From assembly GCA_900618795.1 (NCBI GenBank), contig UYJD01000019.1, positions 186,001 to 250,000 of the forward strand: a stretch of 64,000 nt of DNA, in the 5' to 3' direction. Source of the DNA: Cyanodermella asteris. Lineage: Eukaryota; Ascomycota; Lecanoromycetes; Ostropales; Stictidaceae. The notes under the pieces are model-generated. The model searched no databases. It saw nothing but the letters and a program-made list of their open reading frames with translations, and was not told the origin of the DNA. Position 1 is the first letter of the stretch. The number at the start of each line of letters is the position of its first letter. Positions 55,987 through 64,000 of this stretch are shown in pieces. Both the position numbers and the translations under genes were made by a program.

Positions 55987-57029
55987 ATGAGCACCGAGAG
56001 TGTGAGAGCGCACAATCTATACAATTTTGCGCGTGATGCCGCCCTTGATGCTCAGTCACAAGTGCCAAGTCATGCAGGTCCGACAGAACGAGAAAACGCA
56101 CTGCAGCAAACTCTAGACCAACTACATGGGCAAGCGCGGGCCGAGAAGAAGCTATTGGAAAATGTATGACCACAACTGTCAAGCGTGTTGAATAATTCTA
56201 ATATCATCGCTAGCTTCGGACAACGACCAGAAACTTTCCTTCGCAGCCCGACAGCGACCTTGCAACTCGGTTATGGCAGTTGAAATCGATCACAGCTGCA
56301 TATGTACGTCTCCAGAGCGAAGACCTAACATTACCGGAGCATGGCTCGCCGTTGCCCGAGCTTCTTGCGTTAAGAACCACGAGCAAGACGGTTCAAGAGA
56401 CCCGAGAGCTGCTCCCGGAGACGTCGACGGAGCTCAGTGCAGTTCGGGATCAACTGGCATCGGAACAAGCTCGGCTTCGTGCATACAGCCTCTTAGCAGC
56501 CGCACTGAAACGACAAATCAAGCGGCTTCAAGCATTAGCAACCGAGAGGGCAACTATGAGCGCCGAGGAGTTGTTGGAATCTCAAATCGATGCCCAGACC
56601 TCCCAGCAGAATCTCTACGTTGACGAAGGCGACCAATTGTTACGGCAGCTCACCAGCTTCATCAACGATCACTTGGCCGCGATGCTTGCGGCTGAAGACC
56701 TCGGAGGGCCTCCTGTTGGAGACTCAATCGACATCACAGACGAGGTCCTCGGGGCTGGTTTCACGGCGAAAGGCAAGATGAAGCAGACGAAACCATCACA
56801 AGCAGCCGAAGATCTTGCAGAGCAAGGTCGTCAGCTCCGGCAGGCGGCATCCAAAGCCATCAGACATCTGATTAAGCGCTTGTTACGCGAGTTTGAAAAG
56901 GATCCGGAATCGTATATCACTCTGGACCAGGAAACGGCAGCTACGCGATATGTGGTTCAGGCTAAAATCGCCGAGCTTGATCCAGAAGACGCTCAAAAGA
57001 TGCAACTCTTTGATTTTGTGACAGACTGA
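55987..57029 (+). CDS. Coiled-coil protein, possibly kinetochore-related
   Basis: Exons 55,987-56,163 and 56,214-57,029 (50-bp intron, GTATGA donor, GCTAG acceptor) give 330 residues. The ATG at 55,987 (accATGAGC) is a good context. The sequence is almost wholly helical, with heptad-rich segments: ENALQQTLDQLHGQARAEKKLLENL, TVQETRELLPETSTELSAVRDQLASEQARLRAY and LKRQIKRLQALATERATMSAEELLES. A short acidic middle follows, then a basic helical part (KAIRHLIKRLLREFEKDP) and a C-terminal AKIAELDPEDAQKMQLFDF. The WQLKSITAAYVRLQSEDLTLPE segment reminds me of fungal Sim4/CENP-K-like inner kinetochore proteins, but this is a weak recollection. A structural search would decide. The gene itself is well supported. 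Confidence 0.65.
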
Positions 57030-57989
57030 ACATCTTGGATAGCCGTATATCGTCTTGACCTGTCTCAATGCCCGGACTTGCGACCTCGCGAATGGCTGCA
57101 TTTCTATGCCAAGGACGGGCTTTGACTCTTGCACTGCCTACCTGACCGCGTTCCTCATATGGATCGATGCCCGGAACTTCACTTCGATTTGGTTTGACAA
57201 CTCGACAAGCTAACTGCGGTTCGCACAAGGGCTCAAGACCTTGTGGCACGAGGGGCGTTGCATTCGAAGTAATGTCATGGTGAATGACGAAGAAATCCCA
57301 GGAATCCCGGCCAGCTGCACGATGTTCCTGTTGGTACATTTCGTCCTAAGAAAATCTGTCCACAGCCTGATGGTACTGAGTCGATGTCCGAGCATCTCAT
57401 CATCATTCACGGTGTTCGAAAGAAAAAAAAAACATAGCGGCCCGCCTACCTCTGGTCTGTCATACGCAAGCCTAAACTCTAATCGAGATGTAAGGTTGCC
57501 TCGGACCAACGGACCACCTTTGCCTTTGGTCTTCGAGCCCACGCAAAGGTCCAGCAAAAGCAGAGCACTTTGACGGCAAAAAAGTAGCAGCATTTGCAGT
57601 CGCCAGGAATCCAATCAGGCTCTCCACGATAATTGATGGCTGTATATCTTTGGATGGCAGAGATAGCAGATATCATTATCATGGCGTGTTGCCATTAAAC
57701 CACAACCGCTTTCTGCTTTGCTGTGGGAATTCAGTGCAACAACGTTTAGTATATACCTTGTTGTCCATGCCGTCTGTTGGTATATGTCGTGCCGTATATC
57801 CTGTTCCCCTTCCCATAGCCGCAGCCCAGCTTGATAGGAGACGCGAATTAGGCATTGCACAACCTGAAAGGCATGCCGCGCAAAGTTCACAGATGCTCGG
57901 TCGGCCACCTAGCAGATCGACTCCAGGACGCTCGGCGCCCGGTCGCTTTCTCCTTGTCTGTGGAATGCACCCGGGAGGCCGACCTGCCT
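57030..57989. other. Intergenic between convergent genes
   Basis: Nearly 1 kb tail-to-tail. It includes a run of A residues near 57,424-57,434. No gene, RNA or repeat recognised. Confidence 0.35.
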
Positions 57990-59454
57990 TTATTCGAGGA
58001 CATCATCCCGAAGTGCAAACAGTTCACCAAGGACCTGCTCCGTCTTGGCTCGTAGGCCGTCATGGTACATTCTGTTTGTGACAAATGTCTTGCAGCCTCG
58101 AATAGCTCTTGCAGTTTCCTGGGACTTATCAAAGTCCACGTATAGATCGTCGAAATATGTCGCTGCAAACACTGGAACCTCGTTCTTGGCCAGTTGCTCT
58201 TTATCGTAGAGGTCAGGCCAAGTGTCATCCTGAGCCAAGACCTCTGCGCACTCCAGCAATGGCCGAAGCTCCGAATTGTCCTGGAAGGTGGCGTGATTAA
58301 TCATTTCAGCGGTGAAATGGATCGGCGAATCATTGGAGGCCTTGCCATAGTATTCGGAATTTGCCAGTTGGCGTTCAGCTGACCACCGTGTAGCGGTACC
58401 GGAGCTGTATATAGGCTCATGCAAAATGGCGTAGATAATCTCATCGTCGAAGGAACTCAGACCCTCGAGCGCAGAGATTGAGGGTCGTGTGATGTAGCCG
58501 TAAGTGTCCAAGTCATTGATCACTCGAACAATCAAGCTGTGGACCTTGCCGAAACCACTCAGAAAACCAAGATGTATGCCGATGGCTCGAAGGCGCTCCA
58601 CGGAAAGAGAGCCACCACTTGGTGTTGCGACCTTGTTCCTCTTCAAATGTTCAGCAATCCTTCGAACCCGGTCGACGTCGTCTGGGAACCGTTCGTAGTA
58701 ATCTCGACTCCGAGCTGCAGAACGCTCGATGAGTCGAGAGTAGACGGTGTCCGCAGACTTGTCGAGAGGAGGCAATCCGCCCGTAAGAAACACCTCACGG
58801 AGTCCTTGTGGGAACCTGGAAAGGTAGTTCGTGGCACAGAATCCTCCAAAGCTCTGGCCGAGCAGTGCAATGCTGCGTTTTTCCTCTGGATAGCCCTCGG
58901 TGATGGCCTTCCTCACAGCTTCGCAGTCCTTGACGATGCTGTCGGCCCTAAACTGCTTCAAATAAGCGGCTTGCTCCTGGGGCTTTCCTCTCGCCAACAC
59001 GGCTCTAGCCGTTAGCGTCTGGCTCAGTCCGGCACCACGCTGGTCGAGAAGAAAGAGATTGTAGCCTTTGTCGAGAAATGTCTTGGCCCAGGGAGCATCT
59101 TGGGGCAGTGGGCATGCTCCTCCGGGACCCCCTTGTAGGAAGAACACTGCAGCTCATCAGTGGCCGCTGCGTAGCGTTAGGATCTCCCTCACTCACACCA
59201 TAGCTTGTGGTCGTCTTGTGCTCTGGCGGCGCCGTTCACAGGTTCGGCTTTCTCGGCACTTCTAGCAAACAAGCGGATGTTTTCACCAGGCTTCTCGTAG
59301 CTCAATGATACTTCAAAGGCCCACTCTGTGACCCGGATCTTGCCTACGCCCGGTGTCAGCTGAGGAACAGTCCGGGTTGCTCAATGGATCAGCATTGCGT
59401 ACCGGGAGCTGCATACGGAAGCCGACGCTCGAGTATCTTTGCAGCTTGAATCAT
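57990..59454 (-). CDS. Proline iminopeptidase (S33 alpha/beta hydrolase)
   Basis: This peptidase removes N-terminal proline from peptides. Exons 59,454-59,403, 59,343-59,197 and 59,146-57,990 give 451 residues. The introns are 59 and 50 bp; the second has a GTGAGT donor and CTGCAG acceptor, and its join yields HKLWLFFLQGGPGGACP. Family marks are the oxyanion loop FFLQGGPGG, FLLDQRGAGLS, the nucleophile elbow LLGQSFGGFC, a helical cap (residues about 180-320), and a C-terminal VPVFAATYFDDLYVD with MYHDGLR, likely holding the acid and the catalytic His. No signal peptide, so probably cytosolic. The third exon alone starts at a GTG that is not the true start. Divergent from the decarboxylase gene. 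Confidence 0.92.
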
Positions 59455-60037
59455 GTTGCTTCTGCCGCTGGTCGAGTCTACTGAAATCGGTGGAATGATC
59501 AAAAGGCGGTCAAGGCGGAAGGTCAATTACTGCGGTCGTCCTGTCTGATCCTGCAATGCGGCCCTTCTCTACCAGCCAACAAGCTTGTACGTGGGGTTGG
59601 GATTTGGGATCGCGCGTATTTGAGCCGTACAAAGCACCATGTTGAGCGTTTTTTTCTCGCTCACGAGGTTGACTCATGCTGCAACGCCCGCCCCTCTTAG
59701 AAGGTACAAGCGATGCATTGACCAGGTCTTCTTCATCGGCATCTCATGCCTACGTCAAGTAGTCGTGAACTGCTACAGTAGGTGTGCGACATCCTTAACT
59801 GTGCTCTGACTCAAATGCTCGTCTGATCTACAAATTGAACGACTGCTGCGTTTGGAGCGGAACTCGTATTCAGAGCAGGGCCTGTCTTAAGATTGGACTG
59901 ACGACAGTGCCGGAACACGTGGAGCTAGGCTTCCTTGCAATTTGACCTGAAACGCTGTCTTTATTGTTACAATTGAGGATATTCAAGCAGTCGCCATTAC
60001 CGAGTCGCCGACCGAACGAATTGCCCGTTTCAGCAAT
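59455..60037. promoter_or_regulatory. Divergent promoter, iminopeptidase / decarboxylase
   Basis: 583 bp between start codons. No gene recognised. It includes a T-run near 59,648-59,655 on the plus strand. Confidence 0.4.
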
Positions 60038-61683
60038 ATGACAGAATTTTCCGCAGCTCTAGACAAGGTCTTTGCACACTCTAAGGGTGTTCTGCGAGAG
60101 AAGCCAGAGGAAGCTCTTCCAGACCCTCGAAAGGTCGACAAAGCTCGAAGAGAACTGTTGCCAAGTTTACCTGAGAAGGGCATCCCACTGGCCGAACTCA
60201 CCGACCACCTGCTTGGCCTCACGCAGGGTTTCTCCAACTCGTCGCTGGCATCAACCTACTACGGTTTCGTGACTGGAGGCCAGACGGAACCCGCGCGACT
60301 AGCTGAGCTGCTGACGAACTTGTATGATCAGAACGTGGTCGCACACTTGCCTGAACAATCAATCGTGACGGATGTCGAGGACCGAGCCTTGGTACTTTTG
60401 CAAGAACTTCTCAACCTCGATCCCGGCCGCTGGAGGGGCAGAAACTTTACGACTGGGGCCACGGCGAGTAACATCCAAGGCCTTGCGCTGGGGCGAGAGT
60501 CGATCATCAATCGCCGACTCCAAGACGGACAGACCGTAGGCGATCTCGGGCTTCTTGCTGCCTGTCGAGAAGCCAAAGTCAAAGAGATCAAGATTGTCAG
60601 CACAAACCCCCATTCGAGTCTGCTAAAAGCAGCCAGCATTGTGGGACTGGGTCGAAAATGCTACATTGATGTCAGAAAACAGGATCAAGATGTCGAGTCG
60701 TTGGCAATCGATCTTGAGCTTTTGGAGAAGGAGTTGCAGGTTCCAGGCCGCGCTTGTATTGTGGCGGTCAGCTGTGGAGAAGTGAACACTGGCAACTTCG
60801 CAACCAGTGGCACCGAAGAGTTCCAGCAGCTCCGCAAATTGTGTGACAAGTATGGCGCATGGCTGCACGTGGACGGAGGTAAGTTACTTGTTTTCTCTGC
60901 GACAGCAATTTTCAAGATTATGGCAGACTGCTTGAGGACACAGGTCTGAGGTCGACAGGGGAACAGCGGTCGTTCATGTTGTGGACAGTGACACATTTGA
61001 AACGCCCTTGTGGCCGTGGAATGTGAATTTGCGCTAACATTGCTCCAGCATTTGGTATATTTGCTCGTCTGTTGGGTGGAGCCGACGAAAAGTACCGCGT
61101 CCTCGCCACCGGCGCCCAAGGAATCGAACTTGCCGACTCGATTGCTGGAGACCTGCACAAATTTCTGAACGTCTCATACGATTGCGGCTTCTTCTTGTGT
61201 CACGATCCAGACTTTGCATCCGTCATCTATACAAACCCGAATGCGAGCTACTTGAAACCAGGAGCGCTGGATATTCCGTCGCCACTGAACATACGCGCGG
61301 AAAACTCGACGCGCTTCCGTGGCTTCGCCGTGTATAGCACACTCGTCGGGCTCGGTAGAGAAAGTTATGTCATGATGCTCCAAAGACAGGTCGACCTGGC
61401 AAGACGCGTCGCGAAGATGATCGACGAGCACCCTCGGTATGAACTATTGAACGGCCAGCCAGGGAAGACGAAAACCTACGGAAGTATCTTTATGATAGTG
61501 CTTTTCCGAGCCAAGGATCCGAGTCTGAACTTGAAATTGACGTCCGCCTTGAACGAGCGGCGAAAGCTCTATGTATCAGGAACTGCATGGGAGAACCAGC
61601 CGGCATGCAGACTTGCAATTTCAAATTGGCAAGCTGCCGAAGGAGACCTTGAGGTCATTCGAAACGTGCTTGAAGGTGTCTGA
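60038..61683 (+). CDS. Group II PLP-dependent decarboxylase
   Basis: These enzymes decarboxylate aromatic or acidic amino acids with pyridoxal phosphate. Exons 60,038-60,878 and 61,049-61,683 give 491 residues. The intron is 170 bp, the longest confirmed here, with GTAAGT, a GCTAAC branch site and CCAG. Visible motifs are STYYGFVTGGQTEPARLAEL, a PLP-phosphate loop (TTGATASNIQGL), the cofactor-stacking region NPHSSLLKAASIVGLG, AWLHVDGAFG (the Asp that binds the pyridine nitrogen) and GDLHKFLN with the Schiff-base Lys at K318. The C-terminal small domain is shorter than in DOPA decarboxylase. The substrate cannot be told; similar fungal proteins are annotated as tyrosine/aromatic decarboxylase-like. 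No transporter or cluster partner is adjacent. Confidence 0.92.
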
Positions 61684-62954
61684 CCAGCGGCGTCGCGTCG
61701 GTCGCGGACGCGTCGAAGCCTACGCCAAAGGTGTGATGATATTAAATATTGCTTTCGTGCCTGGGAAACTTATCCCACGGTAGAGGTCTACGGTATCCTT
61801 GATCCAAGGTCAAAGGGCGGAGCAGTCGGGTGTCAAAATTTCAGCGATGTTGCATGGAGGCTTTGCGGCAAACTGGCCGTCGCAATTTATGATGAGAAAT
61901 TATCGCATGACCTTAGAATTGCTGAAACCGCCGTTGGCTGGTCGTGTGCTTTTTTCTTGGGGGGCTGGGCTGGGGGGGGCTGGGATCAAATCAATACTCT
62001 TGTGCTGGCGTAATCGGAGGTGATGATGACGTCGTGAGGCAGACAGCACTTCCGAGGTCTTGGGCGCAGCGAGTCGAGCGAAGGTGCTTATCTGATCGAC
62101 GGCCAGTCAGCTGCACGCCCGTTACACGACTGTTGCTTTAGCAGCCTAGCGCCGCAATGGAGCCCGCCACCCACAGCCATCACCACCATTGAAATTTCCC
62201 TCATGGCTGCATAACGAGATAAAGCTCTTCGAGAGTCGCAAGCCATGTCGCCACACTCGAAAAATGCAAATACCATGCGCGGACGACAGCCCAGTGGCGC
62301 GTTCACGGCTCACACCACGTCCCAAGCTGGCCCAGCCATCTTATCGCCACACAAAGTCTGAAGTCCGCCATAAGAAGTTTAGCTTCGGAGCTGCCCTAGA
62401 CCCTTCCTGGCGATCAAGCTGCTGTCGTTTCCTTTTCGAGCGGCCTTGTCCAGCTCGGATCATGATTTTGCCGGAGCGCCTCCCACTCGCGTCCCAAAAG
62501 ATCTGCGACCAGCTCGAGCTTGACGTCCAGCCTCTTCTGGGCAGGTCCCCGTCGTGCACGTCGTCTGCGATTGGTCGATTCTCAGGCACCGTCGACTGCA
62601 ATTGGCCAGTCTCGTGTGACTCGATAGGCAAGAATCCAGCCCGTCATTGGGCCTTGCGGCGCGGTGGTGAGAGAAGAAGCTTTGGTGACCTGGAGCTATT
62701 CTGGCTAGCTCTTGATAGCTGTTCGTGGCTCGCCTACGTCGCTGGTCAGCCTGCCCCCCCAACCTTTTTTCACACCCTCTGACTTCTAGTCTGTGTACGT
62801 ACCTGCGTAGACGTCTCTTATATTGGCCCTGGCCGCCGCTCTCCCACCTTTCTTCTTCATCCCAATACATTGCCATCCGCGTCAGCTTTACACAATCGTT
62901 TGTGTCCACACAAGACCTTCGTTACGCCCAAGCATTAATACTTAATCCATCAAC
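61684..62954. other. Intergenic with G-quadruplex-type run
   Basis: 1.27 kb before the small GPI-protein gene. It contains a G-rich run at 61,959-61,984 with four tracts of three or more G joined by CT. Near 62,750-62,900 it is pyrimidine-rich, the likely leader of the next gene. No gene recognised. Confidence 0.4.
61959..61984 (+). other. Putative G-quadruplex motif
   Basis: G tracts of 6, 3, 8 and 3 are separated by CT dinucleotides, satisfying the usual G3+N1-7 pattern with very short loops. This is a sequence property, and formation in vivo is not shown. Confidence 0.6.
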
Positions 62955-63298
62955 ATGCGCGCCTCCGTCATCCTCGCTGTCGTTGCCCCAGTGGCTCTTG
63001 CTGCGTAAGTCGCGGACGATCCCGTGGCTGACTGTTTTGATTGCTAATATCGACCAGCAACAGCACCATCGTCGCCCCCGGCTGCACAACCGTCGCTATT
63101 GCCACCGGCGCCCCGACTGGCGGTGCCGCCTCCACTGGAGGTGTGCCCGGCGCCGGTGCCGGTAACGGCACCGTCGGCGGTGGTGTCGGAAGCGCTCCCA
63201 AGCCAACTTCCACCATCGTCACTGCTGGCGCCTCCCAGCAGGTCATAAGCGTTGCCTTCATGGGCGCCATGGCCGCTGGTGCCGCTTTCATCCTCTAA
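62955..63298 (+). CDS. Small secreted GPI-anchor-type protein
   Basis: Exons 62,955-63,004 and 63,058-63,298 (53-bp intron, GTAAGT donor, GCTAAT branch site, CAG acceptor) encode only 96 residues. The first 16-17 (MRASVILAVVAPVALAA) are a signal peptide. The middle is Gly/Thr/Ala/Ser-rich with one Cys (APGCTTVAIATG). The C-terminal 20 residues are hydrophobic (QVISVAFMGAMAAGAAFIL), preceded by a small-residue stretch (TAGAS), which is the pattern of a GPI attachment signal. Probably a cell-surface or wall protein. C-biased codons and a pyrimidine-rich leader suggest strong expression. No family recognised; fungi carry many such short Ser/Gly-rich surface proteins. Confidence 0.8.
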
Positions 63299-63456
63299 GC
63301 GGATCGCCAACGGAACGACGAGATTTGGAAACCCAAGATACGACACATTGGTTTATTGCATGAACCATGTTTCCAGCCACGCACGATTAATGCAATAATG
63401 TAATGACAACAAGGAGGATGACAAGGCTCAACGTATAGCTCCACGCTTAGCATGAA

Positions 63457-64000
63457 TCAATCAGACTCAACACTTATCTCTGCTGCTGTCGGTGCTTGGC
63501 CTTGACGTGAAATTCGTATAATGCAGAGCTTTTCGATGCCGCCTGTCTTGCCGCTTGATCGAACTTTATCCACGACCCAGCCGTCGTGCTGTAGGGAGGT
63601 CATCACTGCGCTGGGCTTGTTTCGTGAGCAAAGAAGCACATAGGCGACACCTCGTTCACTCAATATTCGATCCAACTGCTTGAGCAGCCGCCAAGTCGTC
63701 ACCATCCCGTCGGCACCTCCAGAAACGGCGAGATCTAGAAGTCGCGACTCAGTTTCGAACTCGACTTTTTGCTTCGACATGTCTTCCGCTATAACAGGCT
63801 CGGGCAATTCATCAGATGGCACGTAGGGCGGATTGAATACCAAAATATCGATGCTCTCATCTCGGATAGCAGTCGTCAGATCCGCCATGTGACTTCCCAG
63901 AAACTGTGCCGATGATGGACCGAGTTGGGTAACCGCATGCTTTGTAGTGACCTGGGATGCTTGACAGGCATATCGGTTGAGATCAAATGCAAAGAGTGCG
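63457..64000 (-). CDS. MTQ2: eRF1 N5-glutamine methyltransferase Mtq2 (HemK2), partial
   Basis: Mtq2, with Trm112, methylates the GGQ glutamine of release factor eRF1. The frame is open from 64,000 to the stop at 63,457, and the N-terminal part is outside the window. Visible are the end of the SAM-binding fold (ALFAFDLNRYACQAS: acidic motif after the glycine loop), the substrate-binding NPPYVPS motif, and a C-terminal beta region (GVAYVLLCSRNKPSAVM, WVVDKV, EKLCIIRI). NPPY marks Gln/Asn/adenine methyltransferases. The short length after NPPY and lack of extra domains favour the Mtq2/N6AMT1 group over mitochondrial Mtq1. The ORF starting at 63,888 is internal; its first Met is not the start. 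Confidence 0.88.
   Translation of the reverse strand, partial: ALFAFDLNRYACQASQVTTKHAVTQLGPSSAQFLGSHMADLTTAIRDESIDILVFNPPYVPSDELPEPVIAEDMSKQKVEFETESRLLDLAVSGGADGMVTTWRLLKQLDRILSERGVAYVLLCSRNKPSAVMTSLQHDGWVVDKVRSSGKTGGIEKLCIIRISRQGQAPTAAEISVESD

Overview
The window looks like a nuclear contig of a filamentous ascomycete (Pezizomycotina). The gene set (Apn1, Gpi16, Luc7, Ufd4, Sld5, PDI, HET-domain gene, GH67 glucuronidase, large P450), the short GT..AG introns (mostly 49-61 bp) with CTAAC/CTGAC-like branch sites, and compact gene-rich DNA interrupted by one AT-rich block all fit a Dothideomycete. That class assignment is inference, not proof. I count 22 protein genes or gene remnants; two look broken.

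Layout. 1-4.2 kb: a secreted GH67 alpha-glucuronidase gene carrying an in-frame stop and running off the left edge, a palindromic MITE-like element, and a HET-domain gene whose frame is split. 5.2-10.3 kb: ER protein disulfide isomerase, a convergent SCP2-type thiolase, and the GINS subunit Sld5. 10.3-13.7 kb: 3.4 kb with no recognisable gene. 13.7-21.8 kb: a serine/proline-rich conserved protein, a C2H2 protein, and a P450. 22.6-30.8 kb: about 8 kb of AT-rich, ORF-poor sequence with inverted-repeat elements, a possible solo LTR and a GC-richer island. It is either a RIP-decayed repeat nest or a candidate regional centromere. 30.9-45.8 kb: M18 aminopeptidase, AP endonuclease Apn1, Gpi16, Luc7, an RGG/FPALG protein and the HECT ligase Ufd4. 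47.5-57.0 kb: a long conserved protein of unknown role, a BTB protein, a triple-KH RNA-binding protein and a coiled-coil protein. 57.9-64 kb: proline iminopeptidase, a group II PLP decarboxylase, a tiny GPI-type cell-surface protein and the start-truncated eRF1 methyltransferase Mtq2.

The genes are mostly independent housekeeping functions (replication and repair, splicing, ER folding and GPI attachment, ubiquitin, RNA binding, peroxisomal thiolysis). Several pairs are divergent and share short intergenic promoters (Gpi16/Luc7, 230 bp; aminopeptidase/Apn1; KH protein/coiled-coil protein; iminopeptidase/decarboxylase). I see no biosynthetic cluster, CRISPR array, rRNA or convincing tRNA. The most unusual material is the AT-rich block and the small inverted-repeat elements. 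Exon joins were made by eye from splice consensus and protein continuity.
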